NCBI RefSeq assembly: GCF_000696185.1
Contig: NZ_KK853997.1
Span: 7,399,431 to 7,463,430, forward strand
Source of the DNA: Kitasatospora cheerisanensis KCTC 2395
Lineage (GTDB): Bacteria > Actinomycetota > Actinomycetes > Streptomycetales > Streptomycetaceae
Direction of reading: 5' to 3'
DNA length: 64,000 nucleotides
The translations under genes were made by a program, and so were the position numbers. This document shows, piece after piece, positions 17,518 through 26,444 of this stretch (the first letter of the stretch is position 1; each line of letters starts with the position of its first letter). Under the pieces are notes generated by a model. The model saw only the letters and a list, made by a program, of their open reading frames with translations. It was not told the DNA's origin and ran no database searches.

Positions 17518-18264
17518 ATGATCCCCGCCCCGGACCGGAACCCGGACGGCACCGAGCAGTTCCCCGAGCAGCCGCTCGGGGGACTGCCCGCGCTGCTGGC
17601 CGGCCTGCAACTCGCCGACTCCGCCTTCCCGAGCGGCTTCTACACCCTCTCGCACAGCCTGGAGGGCTACGCGCAGGCCCGCGCCGTCACCCCCGACACG
17701 CTCGCCGCGCTGCTCGCCGACCTGCTCCGGCACGCCGTCGGACCGGGCGACGCCACCGCGCTGGCACTCGCCCACCGGGCGGCGGCCGCAGGCGAGTTGA
17801 CGGTCGCCGCCCGGGTCGACCGGCGACTGCACGCGGGCAAGCTGAGCCGCGAGATGCGGCAGGCGGCCACCCGCACCGGCCGCCAACTGCTGGACCTGGC
17901 CGCCGAGGTCTTCCGGGAACCCGGGATCGCCGACTACCTGCGGCTGGTGAAGGACCGTCAGGCCCCGGGCTGCCAGGCCGTCGCCGCCGGGGTGGTGTAC
18001 GCCGCCGCCGGCGTCCCCGCCGCCCACGCGGTGGCCGCCGACCTGTTCGCGTTCAGCGCCAGCTTCGCCGGCGCCGCCCTGCGCCTGCGGCTCACCGACC
18101 ACCGCCGGGCCCAGGTGCTGCTGCACGGCGCCGCCCCCGTCATCGAGGAGACCGTACGGGCCGCGCTGCGCCGCGAGACGGCCGACCTCGGCTCCACCGC
18201 CTTCGCGTCGGACATCATGTCCGGCCGTCACGAGCGGGCCGAGGCCCGCCTGTTCGCCAGCTGA
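17518..18264 (+). CDS. ureF: Urease accessory protein UreF
   Basis: A 248-residue all-alpha protein. The UreF core is recognisable in [25 protein letters not shown] near the N-terminus, and in [20 protein letters not shown] and later [14 protein letters not shown]. UreF binds UreD and UreG and controls GTP-dependent delivery of nickel to UreC. It starts with ATG three bases after the ureC stop. No frame problems. Confidence 0.92.
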   Translation: MIPAPDRNPDGTEQFPEQPLGGLPALLAGLQLADSAFPSGFYTLSHSLEGYAQARAVTPDTLAALLADLLRHAVGPGDATALALAHRAAAAGELTVAARVDRRLHAGKLSREMRQAATRTGRQLLDLAAEVFREPGIADYLRLVKDRQAPGCQAVAAGVVYAAAGVPAAHAVAADLFAFSASFAGAALRLRLTDHRRAQVLLHGAAPVIEETVRAALRRETADLGSTAFASDIMSGRHERAEARLFAS

Positions 18265-18290
18265 TCGAACGTCACCCGAGGGAGCGCACT

Positions 18291-18911
18291 GTGGACGACA
18301 ACGTACTGCGGATCGGCATCGGCGGCCCGGTCGGCTCCGGCAAGACCGCGCTGATCGAGGCGCTGGTGCCGGTGCTGATCGCCCGGGGCCACCGGCCCGC
18401 CGTGATCACCAACGACATCTACACCCAGGAGGACGCCGAACACGTCCGCCGCACCCTGGCCGGCGTCCTCGCCCCCGAGCTGGTGGTCGGCGTGGAGACC
18501 GGGGCCTGCCCGCACACCGCCGTCCGCGACGACCCGACGATGAACCTGGCGGCCGGCGCCGAACTGCTGGAGCGCTTCCCCGAGGTCGACACCCTGCTCT
18601 ACGAATCCGGCGGCGACAACCTCACCCTGACCTTCAGCCCCGCCCTGGTCGACGTCTTCGTGTTCGTCCTCGACACCGCGGAGGGGGAGAAGATGCCCCG
18701 CAAGCGCGGCCCCGGCATCACCGAGTCCGACCTGCTGGTCATCAACAAGATCGACATCGCGCAGTACGTCCGCACCGACATCGGCGTGATGGAGTCCGAC
18801 GCGCACAAGGTCCGCGACGGCAAGCCCGTCATCCTCACCAACTCGCTGGACGGCACCGGCATCGAGGACCTCGCCGCGTTCCTGGGCGGCCGCCGCAAGG
18901 CGCTGATCTGA
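18291..18911 (+). CDS. ureG: Urease accessory GTPase UreG
   Basis: A 206-residue SIMIBI-class GTPase. The P-loop is [16 protein letters not shown], the nickel-binding CPH motif appears in [29 protein letters not shown] is the Walker B-like block and [13 protein letters not shown] carries the guanine-specificity NKxD. UreG dimerises around nickel and delivers it through UreF/UreD. The GTG start at 18291 follows GAGGGAG. It lies 26 bases after ureF and one base before ureD. The frame is intact. Confidence 0.95.
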   Translation: MDDNVLRIGIGGPVGSGKTALIEALVPVLIARGHRPAVITNDIYTQEDAEHVRRTLAGVLAPELVVGVETGACPHTAVRDDPTMNLAAGAELLERFPEVDTLLYESGGDNLTLTFSPALVDVFVFVLDTAEGEKMPRKRGPGITESDLLVINKIDIAQYVRTDIGVMESDAHKVRDGKPVILTNSLDGTGIEDLAAFLGGRRKALI

Positions 18912-18912
18912 C

Positions 18913-19954
18913 ATGACCTCCGCCCCGCCGCGGCCGACCGTGACCACCGACCCGCCCGACCCGTCCGACCGGGAGCCGGGCCGCGCGTTCCCCGACCCGT
19001 CCTCCGAGCACCGCCGGCCCGCGGCCGACCGCCTCGACCCGGCGCACTGGCGGCCCGGCCGCCTCCCCGCCGAGGTGTCGGGCTGGCCGCGCGCCCCGAC
19101 ACCCTGCCCCCGGGCTCGCCCGCCAAGGTCGGCATCCTCGACCTGGCCTTCGAACTGCGCGGCGGCCGCACCGAACTCGTCGAGCGCTACCAGAAGACCC
19201 CGCTGCAGATCATGCGCCCGCTGCGGCTCGACCCCGACCGTCCCGGCGACGCCTACGTCTTCCTGATGGCCACCGGCGGCGGCGTCACCCAGGCCGACCG
19301 CTACCGGATCGACGCGCGCTGCGGCCCCGACACCCGGGTCCACCTCACCACCCAGGCCGCCACCAAGGTCTTCCGGATGGAACAGGACTACGCGAGCCAA
19401 CGCGTCCACCTGACCGCCGAACGCGGCGCGTACCTCGAGTACCTGCCCGACCCGCTGATCCCGTTCCGCGACGCCCGCTACTACCAGCACACCACCGTCA
19501 CCGTCGCCTCCGGCGGCACCGTCGTCCTCGGCGAGACCCTCACCGCCGGGCGGCTCGCCCGCGGCGAGCGGCACGACTACCGGGTGGTCGCCACCGACCT
19601 GGAGATCACCCGCCCCGACGGCGCCCTGCTCGCCGTCGACACCCAGCGGCTGGTCACCGGCGGCGACCGACGCACCGTCACCGGCCCGCCGTGTTCGCCG
19701 GACACGACCACGTCGCCACGCTGTTCGTGGTCAGCGACCTCCGCCCCGCCGGCGAGATCGCCGACACCCTGCACCGCGCCCTCGACGGGCTGGGCCCCGA
19801 CTACGGCGTCTCCACCCTCCCCGAGGAGTCCGGCGCCTGGCTGCGCCTGCTGGAGGACAGCCCGACCCGCACCGCGGCCGCCCTCGACACCGCCTGGCGG
19901 GCCGTCCGCCTGCTGCTCACCGGCACGCCCGCGCCGGCTCTGCGCAAGACCTGA
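18913..19954 (+). CDS. ureD: Urease accessory protein UreD (two single-base frameshifts)
   Basis: The reading frame changes twice, each time consistent with one missing base in a C/G run: near 19093-19098 (restoring APDTLPPGSPAKVGILDLAF) and near 19686-19691 (restoring VFAGHDHVATLFVVSDLRP). The corrected product is about 347 residues with UreD marks such as RTELVERYQKTPLQIMRPL, TQAATKVFRMEQDYASQRVH and EYLPDPLIPFRDARYYQ. UreD (UreH) is the scaffold linking UreF-UreG to apo-urease. It starts with ATG one base after the ureG stop. The product is complete, so a sequencing cause is likelier than decay. Confidence 0.85.
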
Positions 19955-20059
19955 CCGCCCCGCCGCACCGGGCCGGCCGCGCGCGGGGAGACCCAACAGC
20001 AACTCCCCGCCCGGCCCCGGGTCCGTCCCGTACCCCCAGGAAGTGCCGAGGAAATGCCC

Positions 20060-21404
20060 ATGCTCTCCGCGCCCCGCCGATGCCCCGGCCTACAACGCCG
20101 GCGACACGGCCTGGCTGCTCGCCTCCACCGCCATGGTCCTGCTGATGACGCCCGGGCTGGCGTTCTTCTACGGAGGCATGGTCCGGCTCAAGCACATCCT
20201 GATGATGCTGAAGATGAGCTTCGCCGCGCTCGCCTTCGGCAGCCTCGTCTGGTGGGCGCTCGGCTACACCCTCGCCTTCGGGCCGGACGTCGGCGGGGCC
20301 GGCCTGATCGGCAACGTCGACCGGGCGTTCTTCCGCGGCATCCAGCTCAACACCCTCACCGGTGCCATCCCCACCTACATCTTCGCCACCTTCCAGATGG
20401 GCTTCGCGATCGTCACCGTCGCCCTGATCAGCGGCTCCGTCGCCGACCGGGCCCGGATGCGCGGCTGGCTGGTGTTCGTCCCGCTCTGGCTGCTGCTGGT
20501 CTACGCGCCCGCCGCGCACTGGGTGTTCGCGCCGGACGGCTGGATCCACGACAAGCTCGGTGCGCTCGACTTCGCCGGCGGCCTGCCCGTCGAACTCAAC
20601 TCCGGCGCCGCCGGACTGGCCGTCGCCGTCGCCCTGCGCGGCCCCCGCGACTGGGCCCGGCGGGAGGAACGGCCCAACAACATCCCGCTGGTGGTGATCG
20701 GCGTCGGGCTGCTCTGGTTCGGCTGGTTCGGCTTCAACTCCGGCTCGGCGCTCAACGACCAGGGCACCGCCGCCGCGGCCTTCCTCAACACCCAGCTCGG
20801 GGGCGCCGCCGCGATGGTCACCTGGCCGCTGGTCGAGAAGTGGCGCACCGGGCGGGTCAGCACCACCGGCGTGGTCTCCGCGGGCGTGGCCGGCATGGTC
20901 GCCATCACCCCCGCCTGCGGCGAGATCAACCCGCTCGGCGCGGTGATCACGGGCCTGGTGGCCGGACTCGTCTGCGCCTTCGCCGTCACCCTCAAGTACC
21001 GCTTCGGCGTGGACGACACCCTCGACGTGGTCGGCGTGCACGGCGTCGGCGGCATCACCGGCCTGATCATGGTCGGCCTGTTCGCCACCGCCCGGATCAG
21101 CGGCCGCGAGGGCCTGTTCTACGGCGGCGGCTGGAGCCTGCTCGGCAAGCAGGTGCTCGCCGTGCTCGCCATGGCCGCGTTCTCCTTCCTGGTCACCTGG
21201 CTGCTCGCCAAGCTCGTCCACGCGGCCGTGGGCTTCCGGGCCGAGGCCGCGTACGCGCACGTCCCCGGCGGCGAGGCCGAGACCGCCTACGACACCCTCA
21301 CCGCCGAACGCCTCACCACCCTCGCCGCCGAGGGCGCCGCCCGCAGCGACACCGAACTCGTCCACCGCATCGCCGAGCTGCTCCGCGCCCGCCGCCAGGA
21401 CTGA
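20060..21404 (+). CDS. amtB: Ammonium transporter of the Amt family
   Basis: A polytopic membrane protein with about eleven helices. Amt signatures: PAYNAGDTAWLLASTAMVLL at the start, LAFFYGGMVRLKHILMMLKM, FGWFGFNSGSALNDQGTAAA and DDTLDVVGVHGVGGITGLIM with the pore histidines. It exchanges ammonium/ammonia with the outside, a logical partner of urease. The start is uncertain. ATG 20060, with GAGGAA about 7 bases before it, needs a one-base insertion near 20072-20075 to reach the transporter frame. The in-frame GTG at 20043 needs no correction but has a poor binding site. No glnK/glnD follow, unlike the usual Streptomyces amtB-glnK-glnD operon. Confidence 0.88.
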
Positions 21405-21461
21405 CCGCCCGTCAGAACCCTTCCGCCGACTGCGCCCTGCGTTCCGTGTTGTTGAATTGAT

Positions 21462-21485
21462 ATGAACGCGTCACTGTGCGTTCAT
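21462..21485. promoter_or_regulatory. Perfect inverted repeat upstream of a small secreted protein
   Basis: ATGAACGC at 21462-21469 and GCGTTCAT at 21478-21485 form perfect 8-bp arms around 8 nt. The arms are unusually AT-rich for this genome and lie about 60 bases before the start at 21544, so an operator or promoter-associated site is likelier than a terminator for amtB. Confidence 0.45.
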
Positions 21486-21543
21486 GATCGATGGTGAGTG
21501 TACGCAGCGAAGACAAGCGTCCACTTTCCGGGAAAGAGGAACG

Positions 21544-21966
21544 ATGCGCAGGATCCTCTCGGCACTGGCGGCCGGGGCGACCGCGGCGGCACTGGGCCTG
21601 GTCACGGCACCCGCCCACGCCACCACGACCGACGTCACCATGTCCTTCGGCATGTCCTACGGCAACAGCACCACCTCGGGAACGATCCACTTCACCGACG
21701 GCTACACCGCCACCGTCTCCGGCGCGGTCCACGCCGCCAGCGGCCAGCGGAGGATCTGCAGCGAAGCGACGAACGGCGACTACTACCTGAGCGGCCCGTG
21801 CAGCGCGTGGGCATCCGCCGGCGGCGCGAACCAGCCGTTCACCTTCGACCTGCGCATCGCCGTACCGGGCGGCGTCCAGCGCGTCTACCTCACCATGTAC
21901 GACGAGGGCGGCTCCGGAGTGGCCCGCGAATACTGCACCCGCAGCGGCTGCACGCGGGTGTACTGA
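21544..21966 (+). CDS. Small secreted protein, function unknown
   Basis: 140 residues. The first 27 are a classical Sec signal peptide (MRRILSALAAGATAAALGLV, with cleavage after APAHA). The mature part is a small beta-rich domain with four cysteines, in RRICSEATNG, LSGPCSAWAS and REYCTRSGCTRVY, so two disulfides are plausible. I do not recognise the family. The ATG at 21544 is chosen over upstream in-frame starts because of GAGGA before it and because the signal peptide begins there. It is a single gene behind the inverted repeat. Confidence 0.65.
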   Translation: MRRILSALAAGATAAALGLVTAPAHATTTDVTMSFGMSYGNSTTSGTIHFTDGYTATVSGAVHAASGQRRICSEATNGDYYLSGPCSAWASAGGANQPFTFDLRIAVPGGVQRVYLTMYDEGGSGVAREYCTRSGCTRVY

Positions 21967-22134
21967 CCACTGACCACGGGCCCCGCTCGCGAAGGCCGCG
22001 CGTGATCCGGCTCACCGCCGGCCCCTGACCCGCCGTCACCACCGGCCCTCGCCCGGCCGGATCGCCCGCGGCGGACGGGAACCGGCACGGCGGGGGTACC
22101 GCCGACGGGGCGTCGTGTGGCAGTCTCGGCAGCC

Positions 22135-22758
22135 ATGATCAACGACTCCACCGACCCCGCCGGCCCCGACGCCTACCTCGCCCGCCTGCCGATCGGCGAG
22201 CGCCCGACCATACCGGCGGACGCCGCCCCGTCCTGGGACATCTTCCCGTACGAGGGCGACCTGACCGTCCGGGTGCTGCAGCCGCCGCTGCTGCCGGAGC
22301 CGGCCCGGCACGGCGAAGCAGGACCGGAGAGCTGCGGGCAGTGCGCCCGCCCGGACTCCGACTTCCTCTGGACCGACGAGCACTGGCGACTGAGTGCCAC
22401 CGACGCGCCGAACGGCCTGCCCGCCGCCCTGCTGCTCCAGCCCCGCGCCCACCACGATCTGCTGGACCTGCCCGCCGAACTCTCCACGGGGCTCGGCCCG
22501 ATGCTCCAGCGCGTCGAGCGGGCCGTCCTGTCGCTCGGCGGCATCGGCCGGGTGCACGTGAACCGGTGGGGCGACGGCGCCGCGCACCTGCACCTCTGGC
22601 TGATCGCCCGACCCGAGGGTATGACCCAACTGCGCGGCTCCACCCTGCCGTTGTGGATGGACCTGCTGCCGCCCCTGCCCGCCGGCGTCCGAGCCGAGCG
22701 GGCCCGCCGCATCGCCGCCGCCATGGCCACCGAGGGCGGCACCGCACACGCGCTCTGA
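22135..22758 (+). CDS. HIT-superfamily-like protein
   Basis: 207 residues, cytoplasmic. The segment VHVNRWGDGAAHLHLWLIAR contains an HxHxx-type strand like the histidine triad of HIT/GalT hydrolases, in a context seen in actinobacterial proteins called HIT-like. CGQCARPDSDFLW has a CxxC that could hold zinc as in GalT. Members cleave nucleotide phosphoramidates or transfer nucleotidyl groups; the substrate here is unknown. ATG at 22135; there is no clear binding site. It is followed by a strong hairpin, and reads as a single gene. Confidence 0.55.
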   Translation: MINDSTDPAGPDAYLARLPIGERPTIPADAAPSWDIFPYEGDLTVRVLQPPLLPEPARHGEAGPESCGQCARPDSDFLWTDEHWRLSATDAPNGLPAALLLQPRAHHDLLDLPAELSTGLGPMLQRVERAVLSLGGIGRVHVNRWGDGAAHLHLWLIARPEGMTQLRGSTLPLWMDLLPPLPAGVRAERARRIAAAMATEGGTAHAL

Positions 22759-22838
22759 GCCCGACGCCCGCCGTCGACGGGAGGCGCGCTCGCCCGGGAA
22801 CGCGAGCACCCGGAGGCACCCGACGCCGAAGCGTCCTC

Positions 22839-22879
22839 CCGCTCAGGGGCGTGAGAGGCCGGCCTCGGCCCCTGAGCGG
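22839..22879. terminator. Terminator hairpin after the HIT-like gene
   Basis: CCGCTCAGGGGC at 22839-22850 pairs perfectly with GCCCCTGAGCGG at 22868-22879. The 17-nt loop holds GGCCGGCC, which can pair with itself. It isolates the following EACC1-caspase unit. The remaining 300 bases up to 23178 hold no gene I can support. Confidence 0.7.
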
Positions 22880-23178
22880 CGGAATGGAGCGACCGGCCGA
22901 CCCCGGCCGGCGCGCTCTGGTTCTTGCGAGCGGTGGTTGTGCCGTGGCCATGCGATGCGGCGATCCGGTGGGGGCCGGCCTTCCGGCGGCGGGTTCGAAT
23001 TGGGTCCTCGCGGGGGTATGTTTCCGGTCGGCGAGCGGATCGTTGGCTCGGTCAACTCCGGTGGAAGTCACCATACTTGGCCGTCGTGGTCGGGTCGGTC
23101 TGCGGCAGTGGGCGGGGCAGGTCCGAGGCGTCGGTGGGCCGCTCGGATCGGGACAACCAGCTGTGGGGGGTAGGAGAG

Positions 23179-23589
23179 ATGGACAGGGCAGCACACGAGG
23201 TCAGGCTCGACCTCAGTGACCCGAGAGGCGCCGAAGCCGCCGACTGGGCAATGGAGTTCCTGGTGGAGGAGGTCCGCCAGTTGAGGGTTCTGCGCCTTGC
23301 CCACGCTCCGGGAGGGGCGGCGCCGGCGGGCAGCAGGGCCGGTGACGCGGTGGTCTACAGCTCCCTGCTGCTCAGCCTGGCCGGAACGCCCGCGCTGCGA
23401 GCGCTCATCCTGCTGGCGCAGGACTGGCTGGCACGCCGCAACAGCGGCACGATCCGCATCAAGGTCGGCGACAACGAACTCGAGATCGCCGCCGGAAGGC
23501 CGCGGCAGACGGAGGCCGCCATCGAAGCGTTCACCAGCCTCGTGGCAGCGGCAGAGGCAGCGGCCGCGCAGGAGCAGGACGATGAGTAA
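23179..23589 (+). CDS. Effector-associated constant component EACC1
   Basis: 136 residues. The pattern of a short beta/helix start (RLDLSDPRGAEAADWAMEFL), a central helix ALRALILLAQDWLARR, a strand pair TIRIKVGDNELEIAAGRP and an Ala/Glu-rich end matches EACC1, the small constant partner encoded beside varied effectors (caspases, trypsins, others) in actinobacterial conflict systems. It is proposed to be an adaptor or sensor partner rather than an enzyme. ATG at 23179 follows TAGGAGAG. The last eight bases overlap the caspase gene (ATGAGTAA), so the pair is coupled. Confidence 0.75.
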   Translation: MDRAAHEVRLDLSDPRGAEAADWAMEFLVEEVRQLRVLRLAHAPGGAAPAGSRAGDAVVYSSLLLSLAGTPALRALILLAQDWLARRNSGTIRIKVGDNELEIAAGRPRQTEAAIEAFTSLVAAAEAAAAQEQDDE

Positions 23590-25018
23590 GCGCGCCCTGA
23601 TCATCGCCAACCAGTCCCACGACGACCGCAACTTCGCCGAACTCCCGGGCGCGGCCGCCGATGCGAGGGAACTCAGCGCGGTGCTCCGGGACTCCGGCAT
23701 CGGGGGGTTCTCCGTCACCGTGCTGCGGGACGCGACCGCCACCGAGTGGAAGCGGTCGATCCAGAAGTTCTTCCAACAGGCGGAGCACGACGACGTCCTG
23801 CTCCTCCACCTGTCCTGCCACGGGCAGAAGGACAGCCGGAACCGCCTCCACTTCATCGCCCGCGACAGCGACGCGGACCTGGTCGAGGCGACGTCGGTCA
23901 GCGCCGAGTTCGTTGCCGACTGCATGGAGAGCAGTTCCAGCCGCAGCATCGTCCTCTTCCTGGACTGCTGCTACAGCGGTGCGTTCAACCGGGCCATGCG
24001 CGCACGCGGCGAGGCGATGGACGTCAATGTGGGCGAGACCTTCGAGGGCAGCGGTCGCGTGGTCATCACCTCCTCCACCGCGCTCCAGTACGCCTTCGAA
24101 CGGGACTTGATGGGGAGCCGGCAGGTGGGCGACCCCTCCCTCTTCACGGCCGCCATCGTCCACGGCCTGCGGACCGGCGAAGCCGACCTGGACCAGGACG
24201 GCCACGTGACGGTCGACGACCTGTACGGGTTCATCAACAACCGGGTGCGCGAGCAGGAAGCCCGGCAGACGCCGACGCTCAGCGTCATCTCGGTCGACGG
24301 CCCCATCCGCCTGGCGCGCAACCCGAACCGGGTCGACATGATCGCCCGCGGCGGCTCCGAAGGACGGCCGGTGGCCAACGAGTTGGCGACCGAGCTCGCT
24401 CAGCGGCTCAAGGCGCGGGAGAAGGAGGTCAACCACTACCGGAAGGCCCACCGCGGCGCGATCCGGGAACTCGCCAGGATCACCCTGTGGTTGCTGTTCG
24501 TCAGTGCTTCGGCCGTGGGGCTGTGGACGGCCACGTGGTGGGCCGACGACTTCGTCCTGCCCGCGCAGCCGGGGCAGAAGATCCTGGCCCTGCTGCTGCT
24601 CGGCGCGGTCCACGGGTTCGTCGGAACCCTCCTCACGGTCCTCGGCTTCCTGCCGATCGTGGGTCTGGGCATCTGGGTGATCAGCTGGCTGAACGCCAAG
24701 GAGCCGTTCGACAACTACTCCGGTGCCGGGCGGGTGGCCGCCGGTGCGATCGTCGGACTCGCCGTCCTCCTGGGGATCGCCGGGACGGCGATCGACTTCA
24801 TCTGGGTACCCTCGCGCGGCCTGCTCGCCGCCGTGTGGGTGGTCCACAAGGTCGGCCTGCACGTGACCGCACCCTCCGGCTGGCATGCGGTGCTCACCTC
24901 GCTGTCCGCGATCGCGGGACCGCTCGTCGTCGGGGCCCTCGGATTCGGCAGCGCGATGGCCTCCGACGAGGACGAGAACCGGCAGCGGAACGAAAGCCTC
25001 ACCGTCAACGGCTTCTGA
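23582..25018 (+). CDS. Caspase-fold peptidase with EF-hand-like loop and C-terminal membrane domain
   Basis: 478 residues. Residues 1-240 form a peptidase C14 domain: RALIIANQSHDDRNFAELPG, the histidine block LLLHLSCHGQKDS (His80) and the cysteine block IVLFLDCCYSGAF (Cys130). DLDQDGHVTVDDL near residue 203 resembles a calcium-binding EF-hand loop, a common insertion in bacterial caspases of this type. A basic coiled segment (260-297) leads to about five hydrophobic helices from residue 299 to 458 and a charged tail. Both catalytic residues are present, so it is probably active at the membrane face. Paired with EACC1, it suggests an abortive-infection-like death effector (inferred). Confidence 0.82.
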   Translation: MSKRALIIANQSHDDRNFAELPGAAADARELSAVLRDSGIGGFSVTVLRDATATEWKRSIQKFFQQAEHDDVLLLHLSCHGQKDSRNRLHFIARDSDADLVEATSVSAEFVADCMESSSSRSIVLFLDCCYSGAFNRAMRARGEAMDVNVGETFEGSGRVVITSSTALQYAFERDLMGSRQVGDPSLFTAAIVHGLRTGEADLDQDGHVTVDDLYGFINNRVREQEARQTPTLSVISVDGPIRLARNPNRVDMIARGGSEGRPVANELATELAQRLKAREKEVNHYRKAHRGAIRELARITLWLLFVSASAVGLWTATWWADDFVLPAQPGQKILALLLLGAVHGFVGTLLTVLGFLPIVGLGIWVISWLNAKEPFDNYSGAGRVAAGAIVGLAVLLGIAGTAIDFIWVPSRGLLAAVWVVHKVGLHVTAPSGWHAVLTSLSAIAGPLVVGALGFGSAMASDEDENRQRNESLTVNGF

Positions 25019-25022
25019 GCCC

Positions 25023-25055
25023 ACGGGTGGCCGTCCATCCTCGGCGGCCACCCGT
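25023..25055. terminator. Terminator hairpin between caspase and methyltransferase genes
   Basis: ACGGGTGGCCG at 25023-25033 pairs perfectly with CGGCCACCCGT at 25045-25055 across 11 nt. It begins five bases after the caspase stop and can also serve the converging methyltransferase gene. Confidence 0.75.
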
Positions 25056-25126
25056 CCCCACCTCCGGCGGCCACCGGCCGGACCTACCCGCCCGGACAGA
25101 CCCGGCCGGGCCGGCTCCGGAAGGGG

Positions 25127-25726
25127 TCAGTCCAGGGCGCGGCTCAGCACCCAGACGCCGTAGGCGTCGTTCGCGGGGTGCAGCTGGTAGGTGCCGGCCC
25201 GCAGGTCGACGCGCAGTCCGGCGGCGGTCAGGTCCGCCTCGAACTCCGAAGCGGCGTAGGTACGGGCATGCGGCGGCGGGTCCTGGAGGTGGAAGCCGAC
25301 CAGGATCCGGCCGTTCTCGCCGAGCACGGCGCGCATCGCGCGCAGCGCCTCGCGTTCGGTGCCCTCGGCCAGGTAGACCATGACGTTGCCGACGCAGACG
25401 ACCAGGTCGAACGGGCCGTCGTCGGGGGTGAGGTCGAGGATGTCGCGTTCCTGGATCGGCAGTCCGGGGTAGGTCGCCCGGGCCTGCCGGACCAGCGACT
25501 CGTCGGGCTCGATCGCGAGCACGTCGTGCCCCCGGTGCAGAAGCGCCGCGGTCACCCGGCCCATGCCCGCGCCGGCGTCGAGCACCCGGGCACCGCGCGG
25601 CAGGAGCGTGTCGGCGAGGCGGGCTTCACCGTCGATGTCCTCGCCGGCGGAGACGAGCTCGGCGAACCGCTTGCCGAAGTTCCCGCTGTTTCCCGCCTCC
25701 TGCCAGCGGGTTCGCCGCGTCGCCAT
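25127..25726 (-). CDS. Class I SAM-dependent methyltransferase
   Basis: About 199 residues with the Rossmann methyltransferase motifs: I at ARVLDAGAGMGRVTAALLHR, post-I VLAIEPDESLVRQAR, II/III FDLVVCVGNVMVYL and LGENGRILVGFHL. The substrate is not deducible. ATG at 25726 is preceded by GGAGA. An alternative ATG at 25765 has GGAG, but TAGGAT, a good -10 hexamer on this strand, sits only 8 bases before it and would put transcription start inside that codon region. This favours 25726. Monocistronic as far as seen. Confidence 0.8.
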   Translation of the reverse strand: MATRRTRWQEAGNSGNFGKRFAELVSAGEDIDGEARLADTLLPRGARVLDAGAGMGRVTAALLHRGHDVLAIEPDESLVRQARATYPGLPIQERDILDLTPDDGPFDLVVCVGNVMVYLAEGTEREALRAMRAVLGENGRILVGFHLQDPPPHARTYAASEFEADLTAAGLRVDLRAGTYQLHPANDAYGVWVLSRALD

Positions 25727-25924
25727 CGTGATGGGGTCTCCGTGTGCCGGCGTGGTCCTGTGCATGCTCCGCATCCTAGGCTCGATGGCGACGCGGCCGG
25801 CCATGGCCACGGGAGCGACGAGCCGCAGGCATGCGCCAGAGGTCCGACCGGTCGAGTGCGGGGGGTTCTGATACGTCCGCCGGCCCGGGTCGATCCCGGC
25901 CGTTCGGTGACCTGCGCCCACCTC

Positions 25925-25987
25925 TTGACAGGCCCTGCCGATGCTGGATTACTTGGCCGAAATCGAGACAGTAACCGAATGTTCGGT
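25925..25987 (+). promoter_or_regulatory. Promoter and palindromic operator upstream of paaI-paaK
   Basis: TTGACA at 25925-25930 with ATTACT 17 bases downstream looks like a vegetative promoter. Just after it, ACCGAATGTTCGGT at 25974-25987 is an inverted repeat with perfect 6-bp arms. It resembles the ACCGNNCGNNCGGT type bound by the TetR-family phenylacetate repressor PaaR in actinobacteria, differing at one central base. The position downstream of the -10 suits repression. No tetR gene is adjacent. Confidence 0.55.
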
Positions 25988-26012
25988 CGGCCGACAAGAG
26001 TGGTGAATACAC

Positions 26013-26444
26013 ATGAATCGACCATCCGACGGTGCGGTCGCGGCGGGGCCCGCCCAGCTGATGTTCGCCGCGGACACGGCGTCCCGGAGCCTGGGGATCC
26101 AACTCCTGGCCGCCGGCGACGGAACGGCCTCGGCGACCATGACGGTGACCTCGCAGATGGTCAACGGCCACGGCATCGCGCACGGCGGCTACCTGTTCCT
26201 GCTGGCCGACACCACCTTCGCCTGCGCCTGCAACAGCTACGGTCCGGTCACCGTCGCGGCGGGCGCCGACGTCACCTTCGTCGCCCCGGCACGCGAAGGC
26301 GACGTCCTCGTCGCGACGGCACACGAGCGCACCAGGTTCGGCCGCAGCGGCATCTACGACGTCACCGTCCTGCGCGGCGACGAGGTGATCGCCGAGTTCC
26401 GCGGCCGCAGCCGCAGCCTCAAGGACGTGAGGGAGACCCGATGA
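26013..26444 (+). CDS. paaI: Hotdog-fold acyl-CoA thioesterase, PaaI family
   Basis: 143 residues. The hotdog core is visible: VNGHGIAHGGYLFLLADTTFACACNSYG is the signature segment with the catalytic Asp and the HGG turn, followed by strands VTVAAGADVTFVAPAREGDVL and GIYDVTVLRGDEVIAEF. PaaI releases stalled hydroxyphenylacetyl-CoA or ring-opened CoA esters. The stop overlaps the paaK start (ATGA). No ring-epoxidase genes (paaABCDE) are in the window, so these two form a separate unit. Confidence 0.9.
   Translation: MNRPSDGAVAAGPAQLMFAADTASRSLGIQLLAAGDGTASATMTVTSQMVNGHGIAHGGYLFLLADTTFACACNSYGPVTVAAGADVTFVAPAREGDVLVATAHERTRFGRSGIYDVTVLRGDEVIAEFRGRSRSLKDVRETR

Noticed and set aside
15433-18231. 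932-codon minus-strand frame across the urease genes
   Set aside because: Antisense shadow of ureB-ureC-ureF; composition is typical of a reverse frame and there is no family match.
22341-23178. Plus-strand frame overlapping the HIT-like gene and the gap before EACC1
   Set aside because: It crosses a terminator hairpin and is a frame shadow of the HIT-like gene in its first half.
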